NCBI GenBank assembly: GCA_937864255.1
Contig: CALMIT010000054.1
Coordinates: 1 to 7,189 of the forward strand
Length of the DNA: 7,189 nucleotides
Reading direction: 5' to 3'
Origin: an uncultured Saprospiraceae bacterium
Lineage (GTDB): Bacteria; Bacteroidota; Bacteroidia; Chitinophagales; Saprospiraceae
The notes beneath the pieces are model-generated. The model had not been told where the DNA came from. It saw only the letters and a program-made list of their open reading frames with translations, and searched no databases. The number at the start of each line of letters is the position of its first letter. Positions within the stretch are counted from its first letter, which is position 1. Made by a program: the position numbers and the translations under genes. Below, one piece after another: positions 6,987 to 7,189 of this stretch.

Positions 6987-6994
6987 CAAAAGTA
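6987..6994 (-). promoter_or_regulatory. Candidate Bacteroidota -7 promoter box for the glycosyltransferase series
   Basis: Read on the minus strand, TACTTTTG fits the TAnnTTTG consensus of the Bacteroidota housekeeping sigma factor. It lies in the 73-base gap between the alkB stop and the first GT-C gene, with its last base 33 bases before the ATG, so the expected leader is about 25 bases. The nearest upstream TTG is only 13 bases away, shorter than the usual spacing to the -33 element, so the promoter may be weak or need help. Confidence 0.4.
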
Positions 6995-7027
6995 AATGGA
7001 ATGTCTGCAAATCCGAATTTTCTTTTG

Positions 7028-7189
7028 TCAGGTAAATTGCTGCACGCGGGGATTCATGATCTTAAACCAAAGCGGCGGCACGAGCGAGAGTATAACGGAA
7101 CCCGGATAGCCCAAAGGCAGTTGCGGACTCTCCTCAAAACTCCTCAAAATCTGGTATTTGCGCGTGGCTTTGTAATGGTGGTCAGCGTG
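7028..7189 (-). CDS. alkB: Alkane 1-monooxygenase (AlkB-type membrane di-iron hydroxylase), C-terminal fragment
   Basis: The last 53 codons and the TGA stop (7030-7028) of a gene running off the right edge of the window are present. The first visible residues are HADHHYKATRKYQILR, matching the third histidine box of AlkB (H-x-D-H-H followed by R-x-Y-Q-x-L-R), which ligates the di-iron centre. Next come PQLPLGYPG and a short hydrophobic stretch, then PPLWFKIMNPRV, as in the end of known alkane hydroxylases (P-x-LP-x-GYPG and P-x-W-x-x-x-M-x-x-x-V). The protein ends soon after, at Q-Q-F-T, shorter than the tail of the Pseudomonas enzyme. By family it oxidises a terminal methyl group of medium-chain alkanes in the inner membrane, using rubredoxin-delivered electrons. 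The first two histidine boxes lie outside the window, so an intact enzyme cannot be confirmed, and a related membrane hydroxylase with another substrate is possible. Confidence 0.85.
   Translation of the reverse strand, partial: HADHHYKATRKYQILRSFEESPQLPLGYPGSVILSLVPPLWFKIMNPRVQQFT

Noticed and set aside
6955..7027. Possible small RNA, terminator or riboswitch between alkB and the GT-C gene
   Set aside because: No stem with a T-run and no known riboswitch pattern is visible. The 73 bases are A/T-rich and hold only the candidate -7 box.

Overview
The window looks like a chromosomal segment of a Bacteroidota bacterium, most likely from the Saprospiria/Chitinophagales side of the phylum. The evidence is a large cysteine-rich surface protein with HYR-like repeats ending in a type IX secretion (T9SS) type A sorting domain, A-rich translation starts without a Shine-Dalgarno sequence, and matches to the Bacteroidota -7 promoter box TAnnTTTG. 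The species cannot be fixed from the sequence.

Layout: the left 2.9 kb is the 3' part of one plus-strand gene for a secreted multidomain adhesin-like protein (HYR-like repeats, a CnaB-like fold, a dockerin-like pair of calcium loops, a cohesin-like beta domain and the T9SS C-terminal domain). It ends in a strong intrinsic terminator. The rest of the window is on the minus strand. Read in its direction of transcription it holds the last 53 codons of an AlkB-type alkane 1-monooxygenase cut by the window edge (7189 to 7028), a 597-residue multi-pass membrane protein of GT-C glycosyltransferase type with an extra C-terminal beta-sandwich, a 465-residue paralogue without that domain, and a GT2 glycosyltransferase of the dolichol/polyprenyl-phosphate sugar synthase type. 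The minus-strand series converges on the surface-protein gene, and the last minus-strand stop codon sits in the T-tract of the plus-strand terminator.

The three glycosyltransferase genes are separated by only 25 and 35 bases and are probably one operon. The working model is inference from families and spacing: the GT2 enzyme loads a sugar onto undecaprenyl phosphate at the inner face of the membrane, and the two GT-C proteins use such lipid-linked sugars on the periplasmic side. The acceptor (protein, lipid or polysaccharide) cannot be told from the sequence. The alkB fragment appears to be the end of a separate upstream unit. No tRNA, rRNA, CRISPR array, insertion sequence or attachment site was seen, and no stretch over 300 bases lacks a gene. 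I see no strong case for an entirely new system. The most unusual items are the dockerin-plus-cohesin-like layout of the surface protein and the unequal GT-C pair with the appended beta-sandwich.
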